The notes under the pieces were generated by a model. That model was not told the origin of the DNA. It worked only from the letters and a program-made list of their open reading frames with translations, and made no database searches. DNA of 64,000 nucleotides from Aquimonas sp044377145. Its GTDB lineage: Bacteria > Pseudomonadota > Gammaproteobacteria > Xanthomonadales > Xanthomonadaceae. Positions 25,487 through 34,311 of the stretch are shown one piece after another. Positions within the stretch are counted from its first letter, which is position 1, and each line of letters opens with the position of its first letter. A program made the translations under genes and the position numbers. The DNA lies in NCBI RefSeq assembly GCF_044377145.1, contig NZ_JBILJQ010000015.1, positions 1 to 64,000 on the forward strand, given 5' to 3'.

Positions 25487-26359
25487 ATGTCGCGCCACAA
25501 GCACAGCCACGAAGAACACGCCAACCACGAAGCCTGGGCGATTCCCTATGGCGACCTGGTGACCCTGCTGCTGGCCTTCTTCGTGGTGATGTACTCGATC
25601 TCCTCGGTCAACGAGGGCAAGTACCGGGTGGTATCGGATTCGCTGGCGGTCGCCTTCGGCAGTGGCCAGAAAGCGCTGCCGGTGCAGATCGGCGATGTCC
25701 TCCCCGGCGGCGCCGGCAGCGGCACGGCCACCTCGATCATCGGCAGCCAGCTGCCGCGCGGCCTGTTGACCGAACGGTTGGCGCAGGCCCTGCCCGACGC
25801 CGAGCGCCAGCGCTGGCTCGACCAGCAGTCGCGCGAGAACAGCCTCGAGCAATCCCGCTCGCGCGACGCGCTGTCGGCGATCGCCACCGACATCGAGCGT
25901 GCACTCGATACTCTGATCCTCGACGACGTGGTGCAGGTGTATCGCCGCGGCGACTGGCTGGAAGTCGAGATCAAGTCCGACACGCTGTTCGCCTCGGGCT
26001 CGGCCGCGCCGCTGCCGGGCGCGTTGGCCGCAGTCACCCGCGTCGCCGAAGTGCTGCGCGAGTCGCCCAACCTGATTCGCGTTGAAGGCCATACCGACAT
26101 CGTGCCGATCACCACCGCGGTGTTCCCGAGCAACTGGGAGCTGTCGGCGGCGCGCTCGGCCAGCATCGTGCGGGTGTTGACCAACAGCGGCGTGGCGCCC
26201 GGACGCTTGACCGTGGTCGGCTACGGCGAGCACCAGCCGATCGCCGACAACAGCAGCGAAGCCGGCCGCAACAGCAATCGGCGGGTGGTGCTGGTGATTC
26301 TGGCCCGTAACGGCGATGGCGATTCGCTTGAACCCCCGACATCCGAGGCAGGAGCCTGA
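25487..26359 (+). CDS. motD: Flagellar stator protein MotD (MotB family)
   Basis: This 290-residue protein has a His-rich cytoplasmic start (HKHSHEEHANHE), one membrane helix (DLVTLLLAFFVVMYSISSV) with the proton-carrying aspartate D23, a periplasmic plug/linker and a C-terminal OmpA-type peptidoglycan-binding domain (VEGHTDIVPI; LSAARSASIVRVLT; NRRVVLVIL). It anchors the MotC channel to the wall. The next gene begins three bases after the stop. Confidence 0.93.
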   Translation: MSRHKHSHEEHANHEAWAIPYGDLVTLLLAFFVVMYSISSVNEGKYRVVSDSLAVAFGSGQKALPVQIGDVLPGGAGSGTATSIIGSQLPRGLLTERLAQALPDAERQRWLDQQSRENSLEQSRSRDALSAIATDIERALDTLILDDVVQVYRRGDWLEVEIKSDTLFASGSAAPLPGALAAVTRVAEVLRESPNLIRVEGHTDIVPITTAVFPSNWELSAARSASIVRVLTNSGVAPGRLTVVGYGEHQPIADNSSEAGRNSNRRVVLVILARNGDGDSLEPPTSEAGA

Positions 26360-26362
26360 TCC

Positions 26363-27163
26363 ATGCGCACCTGGTGCATCGCCAACCAGAAAGGCGGCGT
26401 CGGCAAGACCACTTCGGCGCTCGCGATCGGCGCCTGCCTGGCCGAACGCGGCTTCCGCACACTGCTGGTCGATCTCGATCCGCACGCTTCGCTATCGCGC
26501 TGGCTGGACGTGCCCGAAGAGCCGACGCCGGCCGGCGTCTACGAGCTGTTCGCCGAGGCGCCACCGCCGCTGGTCACCCTGACCCACCCCAGCGGCCAAC
26601 CCGGCCTGGATCTGCTGCCCGGGCAGCCGGCGCTGGCGACCCTGGAGCGCCAGAGCGCCAACCGCACCGGCCTGGGCCGCGCACTGGTACGCGCCTTCGC
26701 CAACCAGCATCGCTACGACTACGCCCTGCTCGACTGCCCGCCCACTCTCGGCGTGCTGATGGTGGCCGCACTCGCCGCCGCCGATGCGCTGATCATTCCG
26801 ACCCAGACCGAGCCGCTGGCCCTGCACGGGCTGAACGCGATGCTGCGCACCGCCGCGATGGTGCAGCGCTCGCGCGGCGTGCCGGTGCCGGTACGGATTG
26901 TTCCAACCCTGTACGACAAACGCACCCGTTCGGCGCAGGAGAGCCTGGCCGAGCTGCGCTCGCGCCATGGCGAAGCGGTGTGGGACGAAGAGATCCCGAT
27001 CGACACCCGCCTGCGCGAAGCCAGCCGCCAGGCGCTGACTCCGCAATCACTGGGCGCCGGCGCACGCGGCGCCAGCGCCTACATGCGGCTTTCCGACTGG
27101 CTGCTGACTGCCGATCTGCGCGATGTCGCTGCCACCACCGATACCAAAGGCTTGCCAACATGA
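26363..27163 (+). CDS. parC: ParA-family ATPase, ParC-type (polar chemotaxis array positioning)
   Basis: This 266-residue ParA/Soj ATPase has a Walker A QKGGVGKTTS (residues 9-18), the second motif in LLVDLDPHASLSRWL and CPPTLGVLMV. Between motD and a CheW-domain protein such a gene is ParC, known in Vibrio and Pseudomonas to place chemotaxis arrays at the pole and share them between daughters. It is separate from FlhG, the second ParA/MinD-type ATPase of this island. It overlaps the next gene by ATGA. Confidence 0.88.
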   Translation: MRTWCIANQKGGVGKTTSALAIGACLAERGFRTLLVDLDPHASLSRWLDVPEEPTPAGVYELFAEAPPPLVTLTHPSGQPGLDLLPGQPALATLERQSANRTGLGRALVRAFANQHRYDYALLDCPPTLGVLMVAALAAADALIIPTQTEPLALHGLNAMLRTAAMVQRSRGVPVPVRIVPTLYDKRTRSAQESLAELRSRHGEAVWDEEIPIDTRLREASRQALTPQSLGAGARGASAYMRLSDWLLTADLRDVAATTDTKGLPT

Positions 27164-28422
27164 GCGGCACTCCCGCGCTGGACGATTACTTCGATGCGCT
27201 GCTGGGCGAGGGCTCGAACCCCGCGTCCCCCGCCGCGCTCGCAGCCGCGGCTGCTGCCATCGTGCCGGCCGCGCCCGCGCAACCGACCGCGGTGGACGCG
27301 CCCGCGGCCGAAGCTGCGCCCACAGCGCCCAGCGTGTTTGCGGCGCCTCTCGGCGATCCACTGGACGAGCTGGAGGCGGTGTTCGAACAGGCCCAAGCCG
27401 AAGCCCGCGCCGCCGGTGTGTTCGACCAAGCCACAACCGCCGTCACTGCGGCCCCCGCTGCATTCGCCGCGCCACTGGGCGATCCACTGGACGAGCTGGA
27501 GGCGGTGTTCGAACAGGCCCAGGCCGAAGCCCGCGCCGGCGGTGTGTTCGACCAAGCCACAACCGCCGTCACTGCGGCCCCTGCTGCATTCGCCGCGCCG
27601 CTGGGCGATCCGCTGGATGAACTTGAGACGCTGTTCGAACAGACCCAGGCCGAAGCCCGCGCTGCCGGCGTTTTCGATCAGGCCGCTGCCCCAGCCGCTG
27701 AGCCGGCGCGTGCGCCGCTGCAGGGCGGGCCGAGCACCAATGAACTCGATGAACTGGAAGCCGCCTTCGAGGCGGCCTCCGCAGCCGCGCGCGACGCGCG
27801 CGTCGCCGTACCCGCCGCCGCAGCTGCCGTACCCGCACCCACGCCCGTACCGGTACCGAGCCAGGTGCCGCTACCGGGCCCGGCGCAGACACCGCCGCAG
27901 CACGGCCTGCTGAAGCCACAGCTGGTGCGCCGCAGCGAGGCGATCAAGCGCCGCCTGACCCGGCGCCGCGAGGAGGGTGAACGGACCAACCAGGTTCCCA
28001 CCGAGCGCATCAACCGCTGGCTGCGCTTCCAGATGCAGGGCCAAAGCTATGCGGTGGAACTGTTGAAGGTGCAGGAGGTGCAGCGCGTGCCCGACATCAT
28101 GCCGGTGCGCGGCGCTGCCCGGCACGTGATTGGGGTGATGAACCTGCGCGGTCAGGTGATCGCGGTGATTGACTTGGGCCTTTGCCTCGGACTCGCGCTC
28201 GAGCCCCGAACGGAAGCCTCTCGCGTAATTGTGCTGGAGACCCAGGAAGAAACTGTCGGCCTGCTGGTCAGCGCGGTCGCCGAAGTCATTTCGCTGTCGG
28301 AGCGCGCGATCGAGAATCCGATCAGCTCCATCCCCACCCTTCCCCGCGAAGCCCTGATCGGCATGGCGCGACACTCCGGCGGCATGAGTGTGTTGCTGGA
28401 TGCGACGGCGTTCTTGAAGTAG
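27160..28422 (+). CDS. ParP-like CheW-domain protein with three 42-residue repeats
   Basis: This 420-residue protein starts with the acidic helix LDDYFDALLGEG. Three tandem 42-residue repeats follow (about residues 60-185), each built as FAAPLGDPLDELEAVFEQA then QAEARAAGVFDQATTAVTA, with the third copy diverging and a partial echo (LDELEAAFEAAS) after it. A Pro-rich linker, a basic stretch (RRSEAIKRRLTRRREEGER) and a C-terminal CheW domain (YAVELLKVQEVQRVPDIMPV; IGVMNLRGQVIAVIDLGLCL) complete it. In Vibrio the CheW-like domain of ParP enters the array and its N-terminus binds ParC, so the same role is likely here. The repeat expansion is the unusual part. Confidence 0.85.
   Translation: MSGTPALDDYFDALLGEGSNPASPAALAAAAAAIVPAAPAQPTAVDAPAAEAAPTAPSVFAAPLGDPLDELEAVFEQAQAEARAAGVFDQATTAVTAAPAAFAAPLGDPLDELEAVFEQAQAEARAGGVFDQATTAVTAAPAAFAAPLGDPLDELETLFEQTQAEARAAGVFDQAAAPAAEPARAPLQGGPSTNELDELEAAFEAASAAARDARVAVPAAAAAVPAPTPVPVPSQVPLPGPAQTPPQHGLLKPQLVRRSEAIKRRLTRRREEGERTNQVPTERINRWLRFQMQGQSYAVELLKVQEVQRVPDIMPVRGAARHVIGVMNLRGQVIAVIDLGLCLGLALEPRTEASRVIVLETQEETVGLLVSAVAEVISLSERAIENPISSIPTLPREALIGMARHSGGMSVLLDATAFLK
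27337..27714 (+). repeat. Three 126-bp tandem coding repeats
   Basis: Units at 27337-27462, 27463-27588 and 27589-27714 have a 126-bp period (42 codons). Units 1 and 2 are nearly identical at the DNA level, including long runs at third positions, which indicates a recent duplication. Unit 3 is more diverged. Confidence 0.92.
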
Positions 28423-28424
28423 CG

Positions 28425-28577
28425 GGGATTCGGGATTCGGGATTCGCGGGATGGCTGGGCTGCAAGGCCACGCGCCGCGCAGCCCACTTCCGCCGCCGCA
28501 CAGACCTTCGCCGTCTTGAAGCCACGCCGCCACTCATCGAGGCCCCGCCACGCTTCGAATCCCGAATCCCGAATCCC
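28425..28577. repeat. Inverted GGGATTC arrays
   Basis: Three head-to-tail GGGATTC units at 28425-28446 are the exact reverse complement of 28556-28577 (22 bases each), about 110 bp apart. They flank the gap between the ParP-like gene and the STAS gene. Related short GGGAATGGGGAAT or GGGATTCGGGA runs occur near 40720, 51125 and 55095, all intergenic. They look like a dispersed intergenic repeat; a terminator role is possible. Confidence 0.8.
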
Positions 28578-28622
28578 GATTCCCCACGAGAACCAAGCGC
28601 CGTTAAGCCGTCACCACCATCG

Positions 28623-28638
28623 CGGCATGCAGCTTGCC
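28623..28638 (+). promoter_or_regulatory. Sigma-54-like promoter of the second chemotaxis operon
   Basis: CGGCATGCAGCTTGCC has GG and GC ten bases apart and a TTGC -12 element. It lies about 63 bp before the STAS gene, the first gene of the STAS-RR-CheA run. Confidence 0.65.
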
Positions 28639-28701
28639 TGAGTCTCAACACGGCGCCCTCAACGCAACGCGTCAGCATCTGATCGAGGACCTTGCAACCC
28701 C

Positions 28702-28977
28702 ATGAACACAGTCGAACTTCCGGCCGATCTCGGTATCGAGTCCGCCGGCCCGCTGCAGGAGAGCCTGCAGACATCGGTGCAGAGCGCACCCGCGCTGACC
28801 TTGGGCGGCAGCCAGGTCGGGCGTCTGCATGCCGCCTCGCTGCAGGTACTCGCCGCTCTGTTCCGGCAGCGCAGCGCTGCCGGGCTTGAAACCCGAATCG
28901 AAAACCCTTCAGACGAACTCAAGGCCGCCGCCCGGATCTCCGGCTTGAGCCCCGTGTTCGGCTGGTCCTCACTTTGA
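28702..28977 (+). CDS. STAS-domain protein
   Basis: This 91-residue protein has the STAS layout: a beta strand (TVELPADLGI), a central LTLGGSQVGRLHAASLQVLA and a helix-rich end (DELKAAARISGLSPVFGW). STAS proteins act as anti-sigma antagonists or as small adaptors, and single-domain ones are often first in chemotaxis operons with CheY and CheA. The next gene starts 22 bases after the stop. The usual D-S phosphosite is not clearly preserved; HAAS stands in its place. The role here is inferred from context. Confidence 0.8.
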   Translation: MNTVELPADLGIESAGPLQESLQTSVQSAPALTLGGSQVGRLHAASLQVLAALFRQRSAAGLETRIENPSDELKAAARISGLSPVFGWSSL

Positions 28978-28999
28978 AAGGCATACGGAGTAACGCGAG

Positions 29000-29362
29000 A
29001 TGACACGCATATTGGCTGTGGACGATTCCGCCTCGATGCGGCAAATGGTCGCTTTCGCGCTTCGATCTGCCGGCTGGGAGGTGGATGAAGCCGAAGACGG
29101 CGTGATTGCGCTGGACAAAGCGAAGACGCAGAAATTCGCCTGCGTGGTGGCGGACGTCAACATGCCGAACATGGACGGCATCACCCTGATCCGCCACCTG
29201 CGGCAGCTGCCCGACTACAAATTCACCCCCCTGCTGATGCTGACCACCGAGGCCGGCATGGACAAAAAGCAGGAAGGCAAGGCCGCGGGTGCGACCGGCT
29301 GGATCGTCAAGCCGTTCGACCCCGATCAGCTGATCGCCACCATCCGCAAAGTGATGGGGTAA
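29000..29362 (+). CDS. CheY-like response regulator (second system)
   Basis: This 120-residue receiver has the acidic pair at 8-9 (LAVDDSASMR), a phosphoacceptor in VVADVNMPNMDG, a threonine in LMLTTEAG and a lysine in WIVKPF. It lies between the STAS gene and the second cheA, so its cognate kinase is presumably that CheA. It differs in sequence from the CheY at 21703 and may serve as a phosphate sink or a second output. The gap to cheA is seven bases. Confidence 0.9.
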   Translation: MTRILAVDDSASMRQMVAFALRSAGWEVDEAEDGVIALDKAKTQKFACVVADVNMPNMDGITLIRHLRQLPDYKFTPLLMLTTEAGMDKKQEGKAAGATGWIVKPFDPDQLIATIRKVMG

Positions 29363-29369
29363 GGCCGCC

Positions 29370-31487
29370 ATGCCCATCGACATGAAGCAGTTCCAGGCGG
29401 TCTTCTTCGCCGAGAGTCGGGAAGGCCTTGATGCGATGGAAGCCGGCCTGCTGAGCCTGGAGACTTCCGGCGAAGATCCCAACACAATCAACACGATCTT
29501 CCGCGCTGCCCATTCGATCAAGGGCGGCGCGGCGACCTTCGGGTTTTCGGCGATCACCAACACCACCCATCTGCTCGAAACCCTGCTCGACCAGGTGCGC
29601 GGTGGTAAGCGCGCGATCAGCGTCGAACTCAGTGATTCGCTGCTGGCGTCGGTCGATATCCTGCGCGAGCTGCTGGTCGCGGCTGAAACCGGTGACCCCG
29701 ATGACGCCAGCCCCAGCGCAGAGTTGAACGCGCGACTGTCGGCCATGCTGGCCGATGGCCCGGGTGGGATGCCGGCGGCGCCCAAGATTCTTGCATCCCC
29801 TGCATCGAAGCCCGTGGCCGCTGCGGCGCGTGCCGCCGGCTGGCGGGTCAGCTTTGCTCCACATGCGAACCTGTTCATTACCGGCAATGACCCGCTGCGC
29901 ATCCTGCGCGAGCTGGATCGGCTCGGCGAGATGAAGTCGGTCTGCGACACCAGCCAGCTGCCTGAACTCGGCGCGCTGGAGGCGAGCACCTCGTATCTGC
30001 GCTGGACCCTGGAGCTGCCCGCCAGCGTCAAGAAGGCCGCGATCGAGGACGCCTTTGCCTGGGTCGAAGACGAATGCGATCTGAGCATCAGTGCAATCGA
30101 AACCAGCGTCGGGGCGGCACCGTCGAGCACCCCGGTAGAGATCGCAGCACCCGCCACAGCCGCAGCCCCCGCGGCCCCCGCTGCAACCGCAGCAACCGCC
30201 ATCGCCCCCGTCACCCAACCCAGCGCCGACATCGTCCCGATGCCGCAGCCCGGCGCGCGCAAAGATCTGGCCAAGCCCGGCGCCGCCAAAGCTGAGCGCA
30301 CCACCGCCGATCCAGTCGACAGCTCGATCCGCGTCAACGTTTCCAAGGTCGATGCGCTGATCAATCTGGTCGGCGAGCTGGTCATCACCCAGGCCATGCT
30401 GCGCCAGCAGTCGCATGCACTCGATCCCAGCGATCACGAGAAGCTGCTGAATGGGCTCGCCCTGCTCGATCGCAATACCCGCGACCTGCAGGAAGCGGTG
30501 ATGAGCGTGCGCATGCTGCCGGTTGAATTCGTGTTCTCGCGCTTCCCGCGGATGGTTCGCGATCTGGCAGCGCGGCTGAACAAAAAGGTCAACCTGCGCA
30601 CCACTGGTGAAGGTACCGAACTCGACAAGGGTGTGATCGAACGTATCGTCGACCCGCTGGTGCATCTGGTCCGCAACTCGGTCGACCACGGCCTGGAGAC
30701 ACCGGAAGAACGCGAGGCCGCCGGCAAGGATCCGGTCGGCACGGTCGAGCTCAGCGCCTCGCACCAGGGCGGCCACATCGTCATCGAGATCACCGACGAC
30801 GGTCGCGGCCTCAATCGCGAACGCATCCTGCGCAAAGCGATGGAGCGCGGCCTGAATGCCCACGAGGGCATGCCCGACTCCGACGTCTGGCGGCTGATCT
30901 TCCACCCTGGCCTGTCAACCGCGGACGCCATCACCGATGTGTCCGGCCGCGGCGTCGGCATGGATGTCGTGAAGTCGAACATTTCCGAACTCGGCGGCGA
31001 GATCGATATCGAAAGTCACGCCGGCGAAGGCACCCGGGTCACCATCCGGCTGCCGCTGACTCTGGCAATTCTGGACGGCATGACGGTGGCGGTCGGCGGC
31101 GAGACCTTCGTGCTGCCGCTCGGCTATGTGATCGAAGCGATGCAGCCGGATCTGAACGAAATCCGCAGCGTGCACGGCAGCGGCAAGGTGTTGAAGGTGC
31201 GCGGCGACTATCTGCCGCTTGTCAACCTGGCGGAGTTCTATCGGCTCGGCGATGCCCGCATCGACGACAACAGCCTGGTGGTGGTGGTCGAGGGTTCGGG
31301 CCGCAAGCTCGCCCTGGTCGTCGACGAACTGCTCGGCCAGCAGCAGGTGGTGGTGAAGAATCTCGAAGCCAACTACCGGCGTATCCCGGCGGTGTCGGGC
31401 GCCACGATTCTCGGCGATGGCCGAGTGGCTCTCATCGTCGACATCGGTGGCCTGGTTCGCGCGCTGGCCACTGCTTCGGCGGCCTGA
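29370..31487 (+). CDS. Chemotaxis histidine kinase CheA (second system)
   Basis: This 705-residue CheA has phospho-His H48 (AAHSIKGGAAT), a folded P2-like receiver-binding segment (GWRVSFAPHANLFITGNDPL to DECDLSIS, about residues 152-245), an Ala/Pro-rich linker, P3 (NVSKVDALINLVGELVITQ), a P4 ATPase (LVRNSVDHGLE; DDGRGLNRE; GRGVGMDVV) and a P5 CheW-like domain. All catalytic boxes are present. Unlike the CheA at 22733 it has a true P2 and no ParP-type acidic helix. It heads a run of receptors and CheW genes and is probably served by cheR-cheD-cheB at 51-53 kb. Confidence 0.94.
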   Translation: MPIDMKQFQAVFFAESREGLDAMEAGLLSLETSGEDPNTINTIFRAAHSIKGGAATFGFSAITNTTHLLETLLDQVRGGKRAISVELSDSLLASVDILRELLVAAETGDPDDASPSAELNARLSAMLADGPGGMPAAPKILASPASKPVAAAARAAGWRVSFAPHANLFITGNDPLRILRELDRLGEMKSVCDTSQLPELGALEASTSYLRWTLELPASVKKAAIEDAFAWVEDECDLSISAIETSVGAAPSSTPVEIAAPATAAAPAAPAATAATAIAPVTQPSADIVPMPQPGARKDLAKPGAAKAERTTADPVDSSIRVNVSKVDALINLVGELVITQAMLRQQSHALDPSDHEKLLNGLALLDRNTRDLQEAVMSVRMLPVEFVFSRFPRMVRDLAARLNKKVNLRTTGEGTELDKGVIERIVDPLVHLVRNSVDHGLETPEEREAAGKDPVGTVELSASHQGGHIVIEITDDGRGLNRERILRKAMERGLNAHEGMPDSDVWRLIFHPGLSTADAITDVSGRGVGMDVVKSNISELGGEIDIESHAGEGTRVTIRLPLTLAILDGMTVAVGGETFVLPLGYVIEAMQPDLNEIRSVHGSGKVLKVRGDYLPLVNLAEFYRLGDARIDDNSLVVVVEGSGRKLALVVDELLGQQQVVVKNLEANYRRIPAVSGATILGDGRVALIVDIGGLVRALATASAA

Positions 31488-31521
31488 GCTCAGCGCAACG
31501 CAGCACCGGAGGGAGACAGCG

Positions 31522-34275
31522 ATGACGACGTGGCAGGGCAGGATCGCCGCAGCCGCGGCTCAGGCGCGGGCGCTCGGCGCACGCATGGGCCGCTCGGTGC
31601 AGCCAGTGGCCACCGCGTTGCTGTCGCAGCTGCGCCGGGGTCGGCTGTTCAGCCGCGGCGCCGCGTTGATTCGCAGCTCGCTCGGCCTGCGCCTTGCCAT
31701 CGTGGTTGCCATGGGCGTGCTGGCCGTACTCGGCAGCACCACCCTGGTGGTGGGCTGGCAGGCCTCCAGTGCGCTGACCCGGCAGGCCAAGGATGAACTC
31801 GGCACTGCCGCGGATGTCGGCGAGCGCCTGCTCAGCACCTACGACAGCAGCCTGCAGGACACCGCACGGCGGATGTACGACACCTTCCTGGCCTTCCTGC
31901 CCGAGCAGGACCTGGTGGCCGACCCCGAACAGCGCATCGAAGTCGGCACGTTCACTCCGCCTGCGCTGTACATGGGCGACACCCTGCTGAACGGCAATGA
32001 CGATCCGGTCGACCTGTTCGCCATGGCCACCGGCGGCGTCGCCACCGTGTTCGCGCGCGATGGCGAAGACTTCATCCGAGTCACCACCTCGCTGCGCGAC
32101 GACAACAATCTGCGCGCGGTCGGTACCGCGCTGAACCGGGCGCACCCCGCCTACAAAGGGCTGTTTGAAGCACAGGACTTCATCGGTCGAGCCAGCCTGT
32201 TCGGCAAGGACTACATGACCTACTACAGCCCCGTCACCAATCTGGATGGCGAAGTGCTGGGCGTGTTCTTCATCGGTCTGCCCTACGGCGAGACCCTGGT
32301 CGGGCTGCGCAGCTCGTTGCGCGAGGCCGAGCTGGGCAGCGACGGCTATTTCATCGCGATCAACACTGCCGACGGCCGCCTGGAAGTGCACCCGGAGCAC
32401 GAAGGCAAGAAGATCGAGGAACTCGAAGATCCGAGCTTGCGCGCAGCCCTCGAACAGCTGATGAAAAGCGGCGATGACGAGCTTGAGGTCGAACTGAAAT
32501 CGCGTACCGGCGAAGTGCAGACCATGGTTGCGCGCACCCGGGACTTCGCCCCCTGGGGCTGGCGCCTGGTCGCGCTGGAATCACGCAACGCGGCGATCAG
32601 CTCAGCGGTCGGCCTGCTCGGCACCATGGCGGTGCTGTCGGTGTTCGCGCTGGCGTTTCTGTTGTTCGGCCTGCGCTGGATCGCCAGGCGATTGGTCACC
32701 GGGCCGCTGGGTGAGGCTGTGCGCGTGGTCGAGAGCGTGGCCCAAGGCAAGCTCGATGTCGCACTCAACACGCGACGCGAGGACGAGGTGGGCCGGCTGT
32801 ACGCAGCGATGACCCGCATGAGCGCGGAGATCAGGGGCCGCATGCAGGCCGAGCGCACGATCGCGCAGCAGAATCTGCGCATCCGCTTGGCGCTCGATCA
32901 GGCCAGCGTCGGTGCACTGCTGACCGACAGCGGCGGCCACATCATCTACGTCAACCCGATGGCGACGCGGGTGCTGGGTGCGCGCAGTACGGAGATCCGC
33001 CAGCGCGCGCCCGACTTCGATGCTGACGCACTGCTCGGCCAGCGCCTCGGCCTGTTCTCCGACGCCAGCAACGATCTCGATCAACGCCTGGCCGCGCTCA
33101 CTGCACCGGAGAAGTTCGAACTCGTGTACGGCGAGGCCGTGTTCGATCTGAATGTGTCGCCGGTGCGCGACGAGGCTGGCGTCACTTTGGGTTTTGTCGC
33201 CGAATGGCTGGATCGGACCACCGAAGCGCAGATCCAGCAGGAGATCGCCGATGTGGTCGGCGCGGCCTCCAGCGGTGACTTGAGCAAGCGCATGCAGGCG
33301 GCTGGCCGCAGCGGCTTCTACCGACTGTTCGCCGATAACCTCAACACCCTGCTCGACAAGGTCAATGAGGGCATCCGCGAGATTCGCGGCGTGCTCGGCG
33401 CACTGGCGCACGGGGACCTGAGCCGCAGCATCGAGGCCTCGATGAGCGGCGTGTTCGACGAGATGAAGGCCGACACCAATGCCACGGTCGACCGCCTGCG
33501 CGAGATCATCGGCCAGATCCAGTCGGCTGCCGACAGCATCAACACCGCCGCGGGCGAGATCGCCGCCGGCAACGTCGATCTATCGACTCGCACCGAGCAG
33601 CAGGCCGCCTCGCTGGAGCAGACCGCCTCCTCGATGGAAGAACTCACCGCCACCGTGCAGCAGAACGCAGAGAGCGCGCGCAAAGCCAATGAGCTGTCAG
33701 CCGGCGCCGCCGGTGTCGCGGTGCAGGGCGGCCAAGTGGTCGGCCAGGTCATCAGCGTGATGGGCGAGATTCGTACCGCATCAAAACAGATCGGCGACAT
33801 CATCGGCACTATCGACGGTATCGCCTTCCAGACCAATATCCTGGCCCTGAATGCCGCGGTGGAGGCCGCTCGTGCGGGTGAAGCCGGGCGCGGCTTCGCC
33901 GTGGTCGCCACCGAGGTGCGCGCGCTGGCGCAGCGCTCGGCGGAAGCGGCCAAAGAGATCAAGCAGCTGGTCGGCAACTCGATGGACAAGGTTGGTGCCG
34001 GTTCCAAGCTCGTTGACGAGGCCGGCACCACCATGCAGGACATCGTGCGCTCGGTTCAGCAGGTGACCAACCTGATCGCCGAAATCTCGGCCGCCTCGGG
34101 CGAGCAGAGCAGCGGCATCGCCCAGGTCAACCTGACCATAACCCAGCTCGACGACATGACCCAGCAGAACGCCGCCCTGGTCGAAGAAGCCATGGCCTCG
34201 GCGCGCAGCCTTGAAGATCAGGCGCGCGATCTGGTCGAGGCGGCCGCCGCCTTCCGACTCAAAGCAGAAGCTTGA
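31522..34275 (+). CDS. Methyl-accepting chemotaxis protein with Cache sensor and cytoplasmic PAS
   Basis: This 917-residue chemoreceptor has a first helix at about 57-79, a periplasmic Cache-type domain (conserved YYSPVTNLDGEVLGVFFIGL and GSDGYFIAINTADGRLEVHP, like the Cache3/Cache2 sensors) and a second helix near 360-383. HAMP, a PAS domain (IRLALDQASVGALLTDSGGH; GFVAEWLDRTTE), a second HAMP-like linker (SGDLSKRM) and a signalling domain with tip DGIAFQTNILALNAAVEAA follow. Start ATG 31522 has GGAGGGA upstream. The basic N-terminal extension of about 55 residues before the first helix is unusually long. No C-terminal CheR/B pentapeptide. Confidence 0.92.
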   Translation: MTTWQGRIAAAAAQARALGARMGRSVQPVATALLSQLRRGRLFSRGAALIRSSLGLRLAIVVAMGVLAVLGSTTLVVGWQASSALTRQAKDELGTAADVGERLLSTYDSSLQDTARRMYDTFLAFLPEQDLVADPEQRIEVGTFTPPALYMGDTLLNGNDDPVDLFAMATGGVATVFARDGEDFIRVTTSLRDDNNLRAVGTALNRAHPAYKGLFEAQDFIGRASLFGKDYMTYYSPVTNLDGEVLGVFFIGLPYGETLVGLRSSLREAELGSDGYFIAINTADGRLEVHPEHEGKKIEELEDPSLRAALEQLMKSGDDELEVELKSRTGEVQTMVARTRDFAPWGWRLVALESRNAAISSAVGLLGTMAVLSVFALAFLLFGLRWIARRLVTGPLGEAVRVVESVAQGKLDVALNTRREDEVGRLYAAMTRMSAEIRGRMQAERTIAQQNLRIRLALDQASVGALLTDSGGHIIYVNPMATRVLGARSTEIRQRAPDFDADALLGQRLGLFSDASNDLDQRLAALTAPEKFELVYGEAVFDLNVSPVRDEAGVTLGFVAEWLDRTTEAQIQQEIADVVGAASSGDLSKRMQAAGRSGFYRLFADNLNTLLDKVNEGIREIRGVLGALAHGDLSRSIEASMSGVFDEMKADTNATVDRLREIIGQIQSAADSINTAAGEIAAGNVDLSTRTEQQAASLEQTASSMEELTATVQQNAESARKANELSAGAAGVAVQGGQVVGQVISVMGEIRTASKQIGDIIGTIDGIAFQTNILALNAAVEAARAGEAGRGFAVVATEVRALAQRSAEAAKEIKQLVGNSMDKVGAGSKLVDEAGTTMQDIVRSVQQVTNLIAEISAASGEQSSGIAQVNLTITQLDDMTQQNAALVEEAMASARSLEDQARDLVEAAAAFRLKAEA

Positions 34276-34311
34276 GCCCTCCCCAACACGCCCTGCCACC
34301 GGAGACCCGGC

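Noticed and set aside
27337..27714. Tandem repeats as a possible CRISPR array
   Set aside because: The period is 126 bp with no unique spacers, and the repeats are in frame within a protein.
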